Assembly (NCBI GenBank): GCA_034002745.1
Contig: JAVEZY010000052.1
Location: forward strand, 1 to 6,740
DNA: 6,740 nt
Reading direction: 5' to 3'
Source: JAITWN01 sp034002745
Lineage (GTDB): Bacteria; Pseudomonadota; Gammaproteobacteria; SZUA-140
Shown: positions 6,529 to 6,740 of the stretch, piece by piece
Numbering within the stretch: the stretch's first letter is position 1
How the letters are laid out: each line of letters starts with the position of its first letter
Translations under genes and position numbers: made by a program
The notes under the pieces: generated by a model
Seen by the model: only the letters and a program-made list of their open reading frames with translations
Databases searched by the model: none
What the model was told of the DNA's origin: nothing

Positions 6529-6740
6529 CTATGGGCTCTCTGCGCACGGCGTGAGCAAGCGCTGTTTTGCCGGCACGGGATCGGCATGCAGGCCTGCGAT
6601 TTCGCCCCCTGCAGTTATTCGTCGCTCCCCCACGAATCGCTCTTTCTCCACGAGCGTGATGCGGATGCGGAATAACTGGTTCGCCCGCTCTTTGTCGAGT
6701 TTTCGCCCACACTTGCGCGTGCGCCCACTCGCACGCCGGC
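6529..6740 (-). CDS. C-terminal end of an unrecognised gene (5' end outside window)
   Basis: A minus-strand frame enters at the window edge (first full codon at 6738) and runs 69 codons to a TAG at 6529-6531. The visible peptide includes KLDKERANQLFRIRITLVEK and ends LLTPCAESP. Three things favour this frame: most codons in its centre end in G or C (ttc cgc atc cgc atc acg ctc gtg gag), the peptide is of mixed, foldable composition, and a strong terminator begins about 31 bases after the stop. The competing frame that ends at 6512 gives an Arg-rich peptide typical of an out-of-frame reading. I do not recognise the family; position suggests another phage virion or assembly gene transcribed before the virion-protein pair. 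Function is unknown. Confidence 0.5.
   Translation of the reverse strand, partial: RRASGRTRKCGRKLDKERANQLFRIRITLVEKERFVGERRITAGGEIAGLHADPVPAKQRLLTPCAESP

Noticed and set aside
6443..6530. Sigma-70 promoter before the 788-residue gene
   Set aside because: I found no convincing TATAAT-like and TTGACA-like pair at proper spacing on the minus strand. AGTATC alone inside the hairpin loop is too weak.
6512..6712. 66-codon minus-strand frame with GTG start
   Set aside because: It overlaps the better frame ending at 6529, is rich in Arg and His, and has poorer codon pattern. It is not fully excluded because both frames stop before the terminator.
1..6740. CRISPR array, tRNA, rRNA, insertion sequence or attachment site
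   Set aside because: I saw no regularly spaced direct repeats, cloverleaf-like sequence, transposase motif or terminal inverted repeats. Except for the short gap before 6442, the window is filled by minus-strand coding sequence.

Overview
The window is GC-rich and every gene I can support lies on the minus strand, so it reads from high to low coordinates. It looks like the virion-protein part of a tailed phage or prophage, most likely of a high-GC proteobacterium such as a Burkholderia, Achromobacter or Pseudomonas relative. The host is inferred only from base composition and protein style. I see no integrase, attachment site, tRNA or host gene.

Layout in transcription order: (1) 6740-6529, the last 69 codons of an unrecognised gene whose start is outside the window. 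(2) 6497-6455, a strong intrinsic terminator: a 12-bp stem followed by a U-rich tail. (3) 6442-4076, a complete 788-residue protein with phage structural hallmarks: a GTGTSDS motif, a duplicated GEY/GSY-x-MP motif, two FADGG motifs, Ala/Gly-rich helices and a charged helical C-terminal half. (4) 4076 to the window edge, a giant reading frame open for 1358 codons with no stop and no C-terminus in view. Its mosaic build (tandem KPWE motifs, long Ala/Gly-rich amphipathic helices, then small globular domains joined by Ala/Gln linkers) is that of the giant 'polyvalent' proteins of phages, which are thought to be packaged in the virion and ejected into the new host.

The stop of gene 3 and the start of gene 4 share one base (TGATG), and the Shine-Dalgarno sequence of gene 4 is made of the codons for the last residues of gene 3. 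The two are therefore almost certainly translated together and probably act together in the particle. No promoter is visible between the terminator and gene 3, so the pair may depend on readthrough.

The most interesting points are a degenerate GNAT-acetyltransferase-like segment inside the giant protein, a W-E short motif shared by the junction of the two proteins, the terminator with a competing hairpin just upstream of the pair, and the giant protein itself, whose catalytic domains, if any, probably lie beyond position 1.
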